Assembly: GCA_944474755.1 (NCBI GenBank)
Contig: OX104113.1
Coordinates: 50,979,644 to 51,043,643 of the forward strand
DNA from: Limnoperna fortunei
Taxonomy: Eukaryota > Mollusca > Bivalvia > Mytilida > Modiolidae
Length of the DNA: 64,000 nt
Reading direction: 5' to 3'
The position numbers and the translations under genes were made by a program. Shown piece after piece: positions 26,201 to 35,450 of this stretch. A model generated the notes under the pieces. The model saw only the letters and a list, made by a program, of their open reading frames with translations, was not told the origin of the DNA and ran no database searches. Positions within the stretch are counted from its first letter, which is position 1; the number at the start of each line of letters is the position of its first letter.

Positions 26201-27214
26201 TAGCATTAACAGTAGCAGGACTAGATCCAGGTGAATTACCTCCAAAATGTGTATCAAAATTGTTAACACATCATCTGAATCTAATTTGGGTCTAAATAAA
26301 AAATAGGTCTATATGAATTTTGAGCCATTTTTGATAGTTCAGAGTTAATACAAGTGGACCTTGCAGCAGCACTAGATGCCATTGTAATAGTACTAGATGA
26401 CTGTAGATTCATCCATTTTAAAACATTTTACCAATAAAATCTCTAAATTTCAACAGCACACCTCAAAAACAACAAACAGATGTGTAAAACAGAATTATTT
26501 ATAAAATAAACAACTTTAATTTAACTACACGCATATACACTGAATGGTGTCAGAAAAACGATCAATAATACGTAAACAATAAACTCTCGTACCAAGTAGA
26601 GAGTAATACAAAACTTATTTCTTTGCGTACTACGTCGGTAACTTAATGAACTCTATCAAGAACAAGACGATAAAATGTCGAACGTCCATTGCATTAAAAG
26701 TTGACAACAAATTTAGAAAATGTCAGTGAAGTAAGTTAAGAAGTCATTCTAAAAACTACTCATCAGCAAATCGGAAATTTTAATTGTGGTGTACATGAAA
26801 AGCGTACACAATAACGCTACGGAGAAAGAATGATTGTGCTGCACGAGAAATGGGTTGATATACGAGGTCACTATATGTCAGGTGAGTATTTAGGGCGCTG
26901 ACAGACAATAGGCATTCTATAGTCTTTTTTCTTTTAACGAGATTATATGGTAACGCTTCAATGCTCATAGAGAACTATAGCTATGTAATTACTTCGAAGA
27001 GACGAAGGCGAATATGATTAGGAATAGAGATGAAATTTATTAGATATCTAAACCGTGCAAATTGTTGTTCAGTTTTGTAAACTATTTGTTCTTAGAGCAA
27101 AGTGTTGGAGCAAACGGAATAAAAAAGTTATCTAAATCTTTATCTTGTTGAACATTACAGGTTATCGATACAATTCAAAAGAACAAGGTAGTCACGATAG
27201 TCACGAGAAATCAG
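14259..27214 (+). CDS. Array unit 10 exons B and C, split by a DIRS insertion
   Basis: Exon B at 14259-14285 (KSQKPKEK, then first base of Gly) and exon C at 27161-27214 (YRYNSKEQGSHDSHEKS). Exon A is gone: near 13985 the sequence jumps from the end of unit 9 into the first intron of the next unit. Splicing unit 9 exon C to this exon B still keeps frame (G+AT = Asp). The intron between B and C has received the whole 12.5 kb DIRS element with its nested LINEs, without touching either splice site. Confidence 0.65.
14864..14961 (-). repeat. DIRS internal complementary region
   Basis: The first part (~14864-14915, containing CTTGGGTATGCTTGGATGAG) is the inverse of the left terminus at 14547-14597 (CTTATCCAAGCATATCCAAG). 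The second part (~14917-14961, containing ATCTTCGAAGTAATTAC) is the inverse of the right terminus at 26976-27025. The two termini therefore lie side by side in complementary form. In known DIRS elements this region templates circle formation. Confidence 0.75.
16088..16760 (+). pseudogene. LINE copy 1 ORF1 remnant
   Basis: Starts at MASETQMKNVQKEK (ATG 16088) and stays open to ~16287 (VQETSRMSLK). After frameshifts a knuckle region appears at ~16570-16680: CFECAEVRHESFTY, then NPKCANCSEAHMSSSKDC. Copy 2 has the matching CCHC-like protein at 22769-22560, where the first knuckle is better kept (CFNCQKFGHGKG). It would act as the LINE RNA-binding protein. Stops follow directly. Confidence 0.65.
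17060..19604 (+). pseudogene. LINE copy 1 ORF2 remnant (EN-RT-RNase H)
   Basis: Endonuclease end at ~17065-17360 (GNGSYSAIDL, then DICGSDHFPIILESLHSSN, with the SDH motif). RT pieces at ~17660-18290: HDTACGPDDIHYQLL, FDLEKAY, IGVPLGSILSDTLFSIKIDS and SLYVDDFLICYRG, where YVDD is the catalytic box at ~17996-18007. Thumb-like part at 18376-18660. RNase H at ~18870-19180 (TIYTDGSK, CSDSLSCLLAME). C-terminal zinc-like cluster at ~19430-19485. Several frameshifts and deletions. Confidence 0.8.
21040..21090 (-). mobile_element. Truncated SINE head in LINE copy 2
   Basis: CACGTGATGAATAGTAGACG followed by ACTCGGCTACCGAGGCCCC matches the inverse of the tRNA-derived head of the SINE at 52005-52253. 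Only ~50 bp remain. Confidence 0.6.
22933..24115. repeat. Foldback arms plus 509-bp tandem repeat inside LINE copy 2
   Basis: The arms 22933-23095 and 23297-23459 are inverse copies of ~163 bp, nearly perfect, around a ~200 bp spacer. In addition, 23097-23605 is repeated directly as 23606-24115 (period 509) and both repeats end in CAGCACGGCACGTCCG. The block holds CGCGCGTCTGGCGTA, which I recall as common in Mytilus interspersed repeats. No protein is encoded; the short open frames on both strands of the arms are mirror images. Confidence 0.85.
25406..25690 (-). pseudogene. DIRS RT/RNase H remnant with internal deletion
   Basis: After KKYLRFS and a stop, the frame reads TNNLYEFQ and then jumps to NKEDIFISAQYMRGSHNLDA and DHMSRNFPDSTE, the end of a DIRS RNase H. 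HDIDLFASCLNAQLEKFV follows at ~25460-25406. The catalytic RT core between these blocks is missing, so the element cannot reverse-transcribe. The minus-strand LINE copy starts immediately afterwards (~25372). Confidence 0.75.
25690..26460 (-). pseudogene. DIRS Gag-like region and start of RT, degenerate
   Basis: Reading the minus strand from ~26440 gives patches such as MASSAAARSTCINSELSKM, FHDQFIQQVQPNL and RALSRDRATYFRHLTEAGA, split by frameshifts and stops. At ~25735-25690 it runs into TSIHLTDAYFSLGIHKDFKK, the DIRS reverse-transcriptase block in which TDAYF carries the first catalytic Asp. The assignment of the first part to Gag rests on position only. Confidence 0.6.
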
Positions 27215-27265
27215 GTAATAAGATAATTGGCATCAACCTCCCTTTTACTGATTTATAATGTTGTC

Positions 27266-27448
27266 TTGTTTGCTTGTTTGTTTGTTTGTTGGAATGATGT
27301 TCAACGCAGATTTCAATAATTCTGCATCTATATCATATCGTCAAATTTTTATTTGGGTAGGAAGCATTGAGATTCCTACCCGCAGTCTCAGTATTGACAG
27401 ACCACGTGACGAACTAACTTCTTAACCATTCAGGTTATTGAAGCCCTG
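27266..27448 (-). mobile_element. tRNA-derived SINE, diverged, in unit 10
   Basis: The inverse sequence has a SINE head (GGTTAAGAAGTTAG near 27412-27430, CACGTGGTCTGTCAATACTG near 27388-27409) and a GTTTG-rich tail side at 27266-27290. TGTTGTC lies on both sides (27259-27265 and 27452-27458) and array sequence resumes across it, so the empty site can be read from the other units. Confidence 0.65.
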
Positions 27449-27458
27449 TAGTGTTGTC

Positions 27459-28340
27459 AATTGTTGGCGATATTTTCCAACTGGTGTAACAATTTACTGT
27501 AAAAGGTCTGGATAAAGATGCAATATTTGTTAGTTGTTAGAATTTCTGTAGTACTGTTTTGTGACATCTTTTAAATAATAATCTTGCATACTACAAAGTG
27601 TTTTTTCTGTCATTTGTTAGGACGTGATTTTATGTCGAATAGCGAAATTAATAAGGTCTTTTAAAAAGACTCGAAACATTTTGCTAAAAATAAATAATGC
27701 CGTGTTTAAATATCCTCTAAATGAGAAAACATTTGATTCTTAGTAACATACTAACAGTTATACAGATTATTGTCTATTTTTCTTTAATAGTTTATCTTAA
27801 GATAAACTAACGTATTGCTATAGCTTTATAACTGAAATCAAAGAAAGCATATAAGAAGAAGCGTCAAATTAAATGATGATATAGTTCTGTCGAATCCGCC
27901 TTGATGAACAATATTTTATTGCAGTTAACTAAATTGATGAAAAGTTAGCGGTCGCGACCTTATAATTACACAATTGGTATATAACATTTTCATATTGTAT
28001 CATGAACAAGCATGTCAGTAGTCAGCACCTGAATGAATGTTAATTGTGAAATACACTTAATGTTTGTTTCAAGCCGAAATATAAATACTTATGATTTTAT
28101 GATTTTTTAAGATATTAATTTTAAAATTTCAAATGGCTAAGATAAGGAACATGAAAATATTGAATTTTAACTAAAATTATTCGTAAACGGGTTATTAATG
28201 TTACTTTGACGTCAGCAACGTGCAAATAACTGGTGTTATAGTTTGTGAAGAGTTGTAGCGTTCTTAAGGAATATTAGCATATAGGAAACGACTATGTTTG
28301 CATTTTTCTATTATAAAAGAAAATTACTTTGCTAATCGAT
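27459..28340 (+). repeat. Eroded array units without usable exons
   Basis: Blocks resemble array introns: GGCGATATTTTCCAACTGGT near 27465, TTAGGACGTGATTTTATGTC near 27620, GAAAGCATATAAGAAGAAGC near 27842, and GACGTCAGCAACGTGCAAAT near 28210. Exons A and B cannot be found with borders. These look like dead edge units. Confidence 0.6.
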
Positions 28341-28899
28341 TTTTCATTATTTTAAGTTTTTAAAAACTTTTCTGTGAGATAACTTGTGGATCTCTTTTAT
28401 ATTATGGACAGTCTAGTTTAGAGTTAACCTAGTACAAACATATGATTTCTGAATATAATTCTGACACACCATAAAATCATTCATGAATGTTTTATCTCTT
28501 AAACGATCATTAACATAAAAATACAGGTGTTCAAGTATGCTAAACCGTTTCTATTAAATTTTTTCTACAGAATACACATTATCACTTCTTGGAGGTCTTT
28601 AAGGTGCACCATTATAAATAAAAGACATTATATCATACAATATACATTTAACTATATAACAATAGACGCAATTTGTTCTTATAGCTTAATGTATTGTCTT
28701 CTTTATTTTTGATTGCACAATGGACAAATCATTATCTATGTAATCGAGTGTTGAATTATATTAAGTATATTGAACAAAAATGTTTCTTCTTGCCTAGCAC
28801 GGACTTACGTATGTTATATGTTAATAGTTTTTCATATCACATGGCTTATTTAAATTTGCTATTGTTCGAAACAAAATTTTATTTCATTTCCAAAAATAG

Positions 28900-28988
28900 T
28901 TGATAATATACGAAATAAAAACATACTTGAACATCCTGTGAAGCTTAACGAATTGGCCACCATTAAACATGGTACTTTCCTTTGCTAA
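28900..28988 (+). CDS. Possible alternative terminal exon
   Basis: After ATAG at 28896-28899 the phase-1 frame reads VDNIRNKNILEHPVKLNELA, then TIKHGTFLC and a stop at 28986-28988. It is a homologue of the terminal exon at 29979-30127. The acceptor position equivalent to the good copy has changed from CAG to CAT, but an AG 12 nt downstream keeps the frame. The product would end about 20 residues earlier and lack the CC pair. AATAAA follows at ~29030. It may be an alternative end or a decaying copy. Confidence 0.4.
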
Positions 28989-29978
28989 TCATTAATTATT
29001 ATACCAGTCTTCAAACCATGATGCTCAATAAAATAATGCAGACGATAGACAATTTGTTCTTAAAGATTAATCTATTGTCTTCTTTATAAAGGTTGCCCAA
29101 ACAAAGTTTTGTGTATTTATTGTTTTTACACCGTTTCTTCTTATTATTTTTTTTTTTATTGATCACTAACTTTTCCAGAATTTTTCATTAACAAAGGTTC
29201 GTACGAGCATTATGCTACTTGGCATAGTGAATATTTAACGTTCCTTATTTTACATATCGCTTTTGAAATTTTCAAAATGGCTGCCCTCCGAATACGCCTC
29301 CGAATACGACCCTTTAAAAACTCAAAAATTTAAACGTCATCCGATTTGGTATACAGGTAGTCTATGGTCACCTGAGTGTGCCGGAATTTGTGTCCAACTT
29401 CCGGTTTCAAAATGACGCCAAATACACCATCAGGTACAACATGAAAACGTCAACTATGTCCGATGTCAACGAAATTTGATTTCTAGGCATCTTTTAATGT
29501 ACCGATTTGAATGAAATAATATCCATGGATTTTGGGTGACTTCTGTGTTGGCATCCCAACATGAAAATCTTTAATTTGATTTGAATTTTTCTTAGACATG
29601 ACAATGAATAACTCGACGGTTGTCTAATTAGAGGGAGGCACTGCTTTCTCGTCCGGAACACTTGAGTGGCTCCATGGTTTTGATTGGGTTCGGCTCACTT
29701 AATATTTTTGAGTTTTCGGTTTTTGTTTTGCGTTGTATATGTTTGTCTATAACCGGATCTGTAATTGTCCCTTGACTTTCGGCTTTTGTTGTTAGGTCGG
29801 TTTCCTTTGCTAATTTTCTTACACAATAGAAAAGTCATTATCTATGTAATTGAATGTTAAATTGAGTATGTTTGAACACACATTTTTGCTTAGCACTAAC
29901 GTCTTTAATATGTAAATAGTTTTTCTTTCGACATGGTTTATTTAAATATGCTATTGTTCGAAACATATTTTATTTCAG

Positions 29979-30127
29979 TTCCACAAATAGCTGAAGATAT
30001 ACGAAATAAAGAAATACCAGAAAATCCTGTGAATCCTAAGAAATTGGCCACCATTAAACAAGGTGCTCTACTTTGCCAATGTATAAGTATTATACCAGTC
30101 TTCAAACCATGTTGTACTATAAAATAA
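29979..30127 (+). CDS. Terminal exon of the repeat-exon gene
   Basis: Acceptor TATTTCAG at 29971-29978, phase 1. The frame reads VPQIAEDIRNKEIPENPVNP, then KKLATIKQGALLCQCISIIP and VFKPCCTIK, with a stop at 30125-30127. It follows exon C in frame (G+TT = Val). Unlike the repeats it has a hydrophobic, cysteine-containing end (CQC, CC) that could make disulfides or a docking tip. No family is recognised. ORF and acceptor are clear; the link to the array rests on phase and order. Confidence 0.6.
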
Positions 30128-31214
30128 CGAAGACAATAGATGAAATATGTTCTTATAGCTTAATCTATTGGCTTCTTTATTTTGTATAACACAATGGAAA
30201 AATCATTACGCATTTATCTGAATATTAAATGGAAGGATTTTTAACCTCAGTTGTTTTTGTTTCCTTTGTTGTCATCAATGACAATGGACTTACAGTCTAC
30301 TTTTATCTGATATGATTTTTTTCAGCCTCTGCTCCTTATATGGAATTCTATTAAGGGGAGTTGTTCACAAACATACTGCTGTAGTAAGACTATGAACGTC
30401 ATATTTAAGGCATATCTTCGTACTTTTTACGACCGGAATCATGAGTTAGTGGGTCACTTTATGTTTGGAATTTTTATGGATTTTCTGATATGCTGCTTAT
30501 TTAGTTGTAAATGTTATGGTAAGTTAAGTTGTTTAGACCGAAGCCAGACCAACAATTAATGCCTTAACGATACTTAATGTTCGTTCGGTAATATATAAAT
30601 TACTGTTAGGATTGTCAAACGCCTTACTTGGTTGTCAGAGTTTTTATGACTTAACTGTTTAATCCCTTATTTACTTTCCTTATTGGTTGAAAAGAAATTA
30701 AAGAAGATTTAAAAATATGTTTGCTTCTTAATTTCTACGACATTAAAGTTTTCAGCTTTCAAATACGCTTACAGATATTAATATTACATGATAATAAATA
30801 GAAATCCTATCAGGTCATTTCCATTGTTCTGACTACAAATTGATTTATAAAAGGTTGTCTGTGTTTCATCTCGAGTATTTTTTATAATTTAATTTGAGAT
30901 TTATATATGTCTGTGATCTGGGTGTGGATATTGGTGTGATTATTCTTATATACAATTGCTTTGAGGTGGTTACAAGATGAAAACGCTTACCTTCCTTTTG
31001 TGATCTTTAGTTTTATTGGATGTCCTTTACCATTAGACGTCCGCCGTCACACAATTTAATCTGGGTGCTGATTTGTTGCGTTCGGTGACAAATTTCACTA
31101 CAAACAAATACCTTTGTGATGGAGATAACATACATTTGTTTTTCATCTGTTTTCTATACTATTTATATGCAAGCAGAATTGATCATAGAAGGAGGATGTC
31201 TTTATAAACTTTCT
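30128..31214. other. No gene seen between the two genes
   Basis: AT-rich sequence without a supported exon. A start-like MKTLTFLL at 30978 meets a stop after eight codons. The first exons of the TSP1 gene may lie here or further upstream but could not be shown. Confidence 0.5.
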
Positions 31215-31480
31215 AACAAAACATTCTTTAATTAAAGATGATTGATTGATTGATTAATGGTGTTTAAAGCCCGAGCAGCAATATTTCAGCTATATTCAGG
31301 CGATGAACATGAAATGGATGATAAAATGAACATGAAATGATGATGAATGAAAATGGGATGGGACACAAGGAAAAATAGGGGTAACGGATTTTAGATTGCC
31401 ACTGGCAAATGGGAGGATGGATATGGTCGGGCAATTTAGCCTCCTGTAGCGGGATCGAAATCCCTACTCATTAATAAAAG
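31215..31480 (-). mobile_element. SINE of a second type, truncated
   Basis: It begins with repeated ATTG (inverse CAAT tail) at 31240-31255, followed by TTTCAGCTATATTCAGG, and ends near GGGATCGAAATCCC, which on the minus strand resembles a tRNA B box. The internal GATGAACATGAAATG-like repeats differ from the SINE at 52005. Confidence 0.55.
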
Positions 31481-31760
31481 ATGAAAACGAGTCTATTGAT
31501 GTTTTCTGTTTAGTAAATGAAGTTATGATGCACAAGTTGTACGATGACCTAGGTGTAAACTCTCATAAACCTTGTATATATACTTACCAGATATAAAATG
31601 TAAGGATGAGGCTTAATAACCAGAAAAAATCGAGGCTGTACTGAGCTTGTACTGAGTTTTAGGCTGAGTAATTATATTGTAATACACTGATATTATGTTT
31701 ATTATGCAATCTATTGTACAATATTCACGCAAGTGATCCATAATTATATAATGAAATAAA
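31480..31760 (+). repeat. Duplicated upstream block of TSP1 exons, copy 1
   Basis: Matches 37725-37985 over TTTTCTGTTTA, ACAAGTTGT-CGATGACC, GGATGAGGCTTA, CTGAGCTTGTA and TCTATTGTACAATATT. With the block at 36530-36720 and 38290-38590 (TATCTATATAT-ACAAAAT onward) this shows repeated copying of exon-plus-intron units. Confidence 0.75.
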
Positions 31761-32199
31761 GCCTTCATGTGAAAACTAATGTTTTATGCAATTACACGAA
31801 AACCAATTATGTCTTTTAAGTTTGTTAAACTCTTTTTTATCTATATATTACAAAATAATAAGAAACACGAACTATAGTGAATTGTAACAAAATGTAAGAT
31901 GCTAAAATATATACTTATATTTTTGAAATTTAGACTAAATAAATCGCAAGAGAACTCAATAACCGAAAGGTTATGGTACCTAGTCATTTGCTTTTGATCA
32001 CCGTCCCATCAATAGGTAATCATAGCATAAAGCTTTGTTCTGGGTCAGTAGCTCATTTAATTAGATTCTTAATGCACATTTGTTTACATTTAAAAATCCA
32101 ATATGCTTTTAAGGAAAGCAAATGTATTCATGTAACAAAGAAGTAAAATATATACAAACAAAATAATAAGAATGTTCGTTCCTTCAATGTTAGTTGTAG

Positions 32200-32367
32200 T
32201 GGATGGTAATTGGTCGGAATGGGTAAAACAGGAATGTTCTGCTACATGTGGTGGAGGTGTAATGAATAGAAAACGTACATGTACAAATCCTGCCCCAGCA
32301 AACAATGGAAAGGACTGTGTGGGCGAAGCAACACAGACACAAGTGTGTAATACCCAATATTGTCCAG
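32200..32367 (+). CDS. TSP1 repeat exon 1
   Basis: 168 nt, phase 1-1, after TTGTAG and before GTAGGA. Reads VDGNWSEWVKQECSATCGGG onward and ends CNTQYCPG. Six Cys are present; WSEW is a C-mannosylation-type motif and CSATCG fits the O-fucosylation consensus. It is the first recognisable exon. An in-frame ATG at 32172 lies in the intron-like upstream stretch and lacks a signal peptide, so it is not taken as the start. Most like repeat 5. Confidence 0.88.
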
Positions 32368-32900
32368 GTAGGAGAACTTAACTTGCATTCGGTTTATATT
32401 AATATTAAATAATAATTTAAAATGTATCGTTTTGTTAAAACATGTTAACAATGAACCCTTGTTTTGTTTTGCTAAGAAAGATCAAATATCAATAAGCATA
32501 GAAATATTGGTGAATATGCATGCAAATCCGTTCATGTGATACTCATTAAGTAAAGACAGTTAATTTTATTTAAATTAGTTAAATAATTTTGTTACCAAAA
32601 TTGGTGTAAGATTGTCTGTTAACCTACTAATTCCAAGGATTTTTTATTGTGAAATTTTTGTTTGTCTACTTTGTGCACGGTTCACATGTAACAAGATTTT
32701 GTTCGTTAAAACATACTGCAATGGTTGTTTCTATGTATTAAATAATGCTTTCTCAAGTAAAATGCTAGTGGAAACGATTTTAGTAACGTTTTGTTGAAGC
32801 GACCGGGAATCGAACTAACTAAATGGAGCATTCTGGGCCAGTACAATTCAAATAAACCATAGAATCGACTTTGTACAAATTTATATTCCTTTTCTTGTAG

Positions 32901-33068
32901 TGAACGGCCATTGGTCTGAATGGACGCCGTCAGAATGTTCGGCTACATGTGGTGGAGGCTTATTGACTAAAAGGCGCAATTGTAACAACCCTTCTCCATC
33001 AAACAATGGGACAGTTTGTCAAGGTGACGCAACCCAGACAGAAGCATGCAATACTCAATCATGCCCAG
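32901..33068 (+). CDS. TSP1 repeat exon 2
   Basis: 168 nt, phase 1-1, after TTCTTGTAG and before GTAAAA. Reads VNGHWSEWTPSECSATCGGG onward and ends CNTQSCPG. Closest to repeats 3 and 4. Confidence 0.9.
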
Positions 33069-33839
33069 GTAAAAAAAGTCCTTTCAATTTTGTTCCCTGT
33101 ACAAAGTTGACATGTATTGTAATTTACAAAATTAATGTCTTCTTGTTTATTTCTCTTAATTAGTACATGCAGCAAATGAGACAACGTTCTATGAAATGAT
33201 TTATTATCCCTTCCTTTTTCTATATAAATAATATATTTGTCTTTAACTATCACATGCTCCTGAAAACAATATATATATTGTTGAATAAAGACAAGAAAAT
33301 TGTGTTCAACCGTAGATAATTTGGTGTTATGTTGTTAATAAATAACATTTTATTCATGTATCAAACCGAATATACTGACCTTTTCACTGAAAGTTATACC
33401 GAGTTAAACCCTATTATTATAACGTTTCGTTAAATAGTAAATGTTACATAGTGATTTCATTGTTGTTATTGAATTATTTAACTGTGTAACTCTATATTAT
33501 GCAAAATAATAAGAGAAAAGGAATCTTGTATACTGGAAGATGTAGGTATAAAATTAAAACTATATACCTATATTGTGACATAAATATCTTATAATTGGAC
33601 TCGGGGGTCGAGTGGTTACGGTAGTTATTATTTATCACCATGCCATCAATACTTAGTTGCTACTTTAAACGTGAAAATATCTGTTAGATTTATGAACACG
33701 TCGTCATAAGTCCAGCAGATATGCAAAACACAGCGCAGAAAATTTATCAATTTATCAATTTGGCAATACTATTTCCATCATCTAAGTATAGGACTATATC
33801 TATTCCATTTTCACGCCAGTATTTTACTAAAGGATTTTC

Positions 33840-34617
33840 TAGTACCTACGATTTACCGTTATACATTGTATTTTGTTTCGGAAGTGAAATAAAAGTTGTG
33901 TGAAGACACATGACATCTTAGTTATGACTTGATCATAAATTGGGATTAAACATGTATGTTTCAATATTTTCATTATGAATGCATATTTATTAATTTTATT
34001 ATTACAATTACAACTGTTTTCCTGGGACTTTTGTGAGTTGGAACTGGTAAAAAGTGGGCATTTTGTTCTCCAGTGTCCGATTAGGTTACATTTGAAGCAA
34101 TGGGGTTGAATTTTGTTTCTATTTGAACGCACTGATTTACTACAAGCAGCATCTGTAAGTTGAGAAGAATGAGCAAACGGAAATGTATATAGGTTTTAAG
34201 GATGATTCATTCTTTTGTTGGTTGATGTACCTGATAGCGCGATTCTCTCCTGCACGGGGACGTTTTTCTGACGCCAAATCATTGTTTTTATATTCATGAA
34301 CGGTTTTCGAGACAGGACAGTAGACGACATGTCCTCAATCCGAACGCGAAATGCGAAATGCGTTTTTACAGCTTGTCTGCGATAAGATCGAAATACTTGA
34401 TTCCCCTCTCTTTTGAGTTTAACAGCATAATCTTCTTTGAGTTTCTTTGCAAAAAATGTATTCTCTGCATTGAGATCATGTTGAGGGGAAAAACCATCTA
34501 GGTATGTTTTAAATAGATCTAAAGTATCAACCAGATCACAAGAATGGCTTGCAGATTTGCCAGAACAGAGTTCTAGTAGGTTTATCAGGAGCAGGATTAC
34601 AACCAGACTGTTCATGT
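33840..34617 (-). pseudogene. Retroelement Gag-like remnant with a CCHC knuckle
   Basis: The minus strand reads SHSCDLVDTLDLFKTYLDG and ENTFFAKKLKEDYAVKLKRE, then loses frame. It regains HCFKCNLIGHWRTKCPLF at ~34103-34050, a C-x2-C-x4-H-x4-C knuckle. It lies antisense in the intron between TSP1 exons 2 and 3. The stretch MNSLVVILLLINLLELCSG upstream looks like a signal peptide, but no exon structure supports a cellular gene. Retroelement origin is inferred from the knuckle and the broken frame. Confidence 0.5.
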
Positions 34618-34999
34618 CGAATACTAGGAGTCGTCCATGAAAGCTACTTAACCGATAGAATGGCAAACTTCGAATAAATATGCTACTCATCTAAACCCTA
34701 TAAATACGACTCTTTTGTTAAACAGTGATGAAATGCATGAGACGAATCACAGCTACCCGTAAACAAATTCGAATTGCAGTATTACACTAATGGGAATCTA
34801 TATGCAAATTATGCATAAATATGCCAGTAACCCAACTGAAGTCACGTGTTTTTATTTTGTAGAAGAAACATTTGCTACTTTATGTAGTGTAAACAATAAA
34901 ACTGTGTAAAACAAGAATTAATATTGTGTAATTTCAGAAATAAACACATTCACAGGATTTAAGAGTATTGTCCAAAGTTTACTTTTTTCTCCTCGTAAC

Positions 35000-35450
35000 T
35001 CTGGAAATTTCTACGGACAAAAACAGTGCAAAGGCGTATTGACATTAATAAGCAATAGAAGGCTTTAAAATCTTTTCTGAGTGGCAAAATACCACATAAA
35101 CACCCGCTGGTCTTGAACAAGTTACCATTGCACTATGTCGCATGAAACTGATTCTATTGTGCCGTTTGTTTAATAGTAACAAGTCGAGCATGAAACATAA
35201 TGAACAAGAGAATAAAATACACTAGTTCAGGAATTACTAGACAAGGCATAATGTGTAACTGTATATTTTATTGCACTAGATTTAGACAGATAATACAAAG
35301 GACATATTTCAGAAAACAAATCGCTTAAAGGAATTATCATAGAAAAAAAATAAACAAGCAGTATTTGTCGTACCGCAATTCATAGATCATACTTTATTAA
35401 ATGGCTATTTTCTGTTTTACCTATTAAAACAATAAATGCCAAAAACATCT
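35000..35450 (+). repeat. Duplicated intron block, copy 1
   Basis: Shares an ordered set of words with 40370-40790: TCGCATGAAACTGA, AACAAGTCG, AATTACTAG-CAAGGCATAA, TGTAACTGTATATTTTATT, CATATTTCAGAAAACAAATC and TTTTCTGTTTTACCTATTAA. The copies are diverged and fit the growth of the TSP1 exons by duplication with introns. Confidence 0.8.

Larger units (their letters stand above)
14547..27025 (-). mobile_element. DIRS-type tyrosine-recombinase retrotransposon, degenerate
   Basis: In element order (minus strand): a Gag-like N-terminal region, an RT fragment, the end of an RNase H domain, a tyrosine recombinase and an internal complementary region. The ends are inverted: ~14607-14790 matches the complement of ~26815-26990. 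The internal complementary region at ~14864-14961 joins complements of both outer ends, the left end (14547-14597) and the right end (26976-27025), a hallmark of DIRS elements. No clear flanking duplication is seen, as expected for a recombinase-integrated element. Stops, frameshifts and an internal RT deletion mean it is dead. It sits in the unit 10 intron of the repeat-exon gene. Confidence 0.85.
1..30127 (+). other. Repeat-exon gene (3' part), charged 45-residue tandem repeat protein
   Basis: Gene model assembled from splice-bordered exons. Each ~1.55 kb genomic unit has exon A (54 nt, after TTTCAG, before GTGAGT), exon B (27 nt, after CTTACAG, before GTAATT) and exon C (54 nt, after TTACAG or TTGCAG, before GTAAAA or GTAATA). 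All introns are phase 1, so A+B+C adds 45 residues per unit: roughly QNKTRSKDYQYDSEEDN, then NKSKKIKEK, then GYRYNSKEQGSHESHEKS joined through Gly. The repeat is rich in K, E, D, S, N and Q with almost no hydrophobic residues except Tyr, so disorder is likely. Two N-x-S/T sequons per unit would matter if the protein is secreted. The gene starts left of the window, so a signal peptide cannot be assessed. The family is not recognised. Confidence 0.75.
28690..30180 (+). repeat. Two diverged copies of the terminal-exon region
   Basis: 28690-29060 and 29815-30180 share blocks such as ATTGTTCGAAACA, TTGGCCACCATTAAACA, ATACCAGTCTTCAAACCAT and the GATTAATCTATTG-like stretch, so the terminal exon and its flanks were duplicated. 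29100-29815 between them has no supported exon. Confidence 0.75.

Noticed and set aside
30978..31010. MKTLTFLL as a signal-peptide exon for the TSP1 gene
   Set aside because: A stop follows after eight codons and no donor is visible before it.
32172..32199. ATG at 32172 as translation start of the TSP1 gene
   Set aside because: It lies just before a normal exon acceptor, gives no signal peptide, and the other TSP1 exons begin at the same acceptor position.
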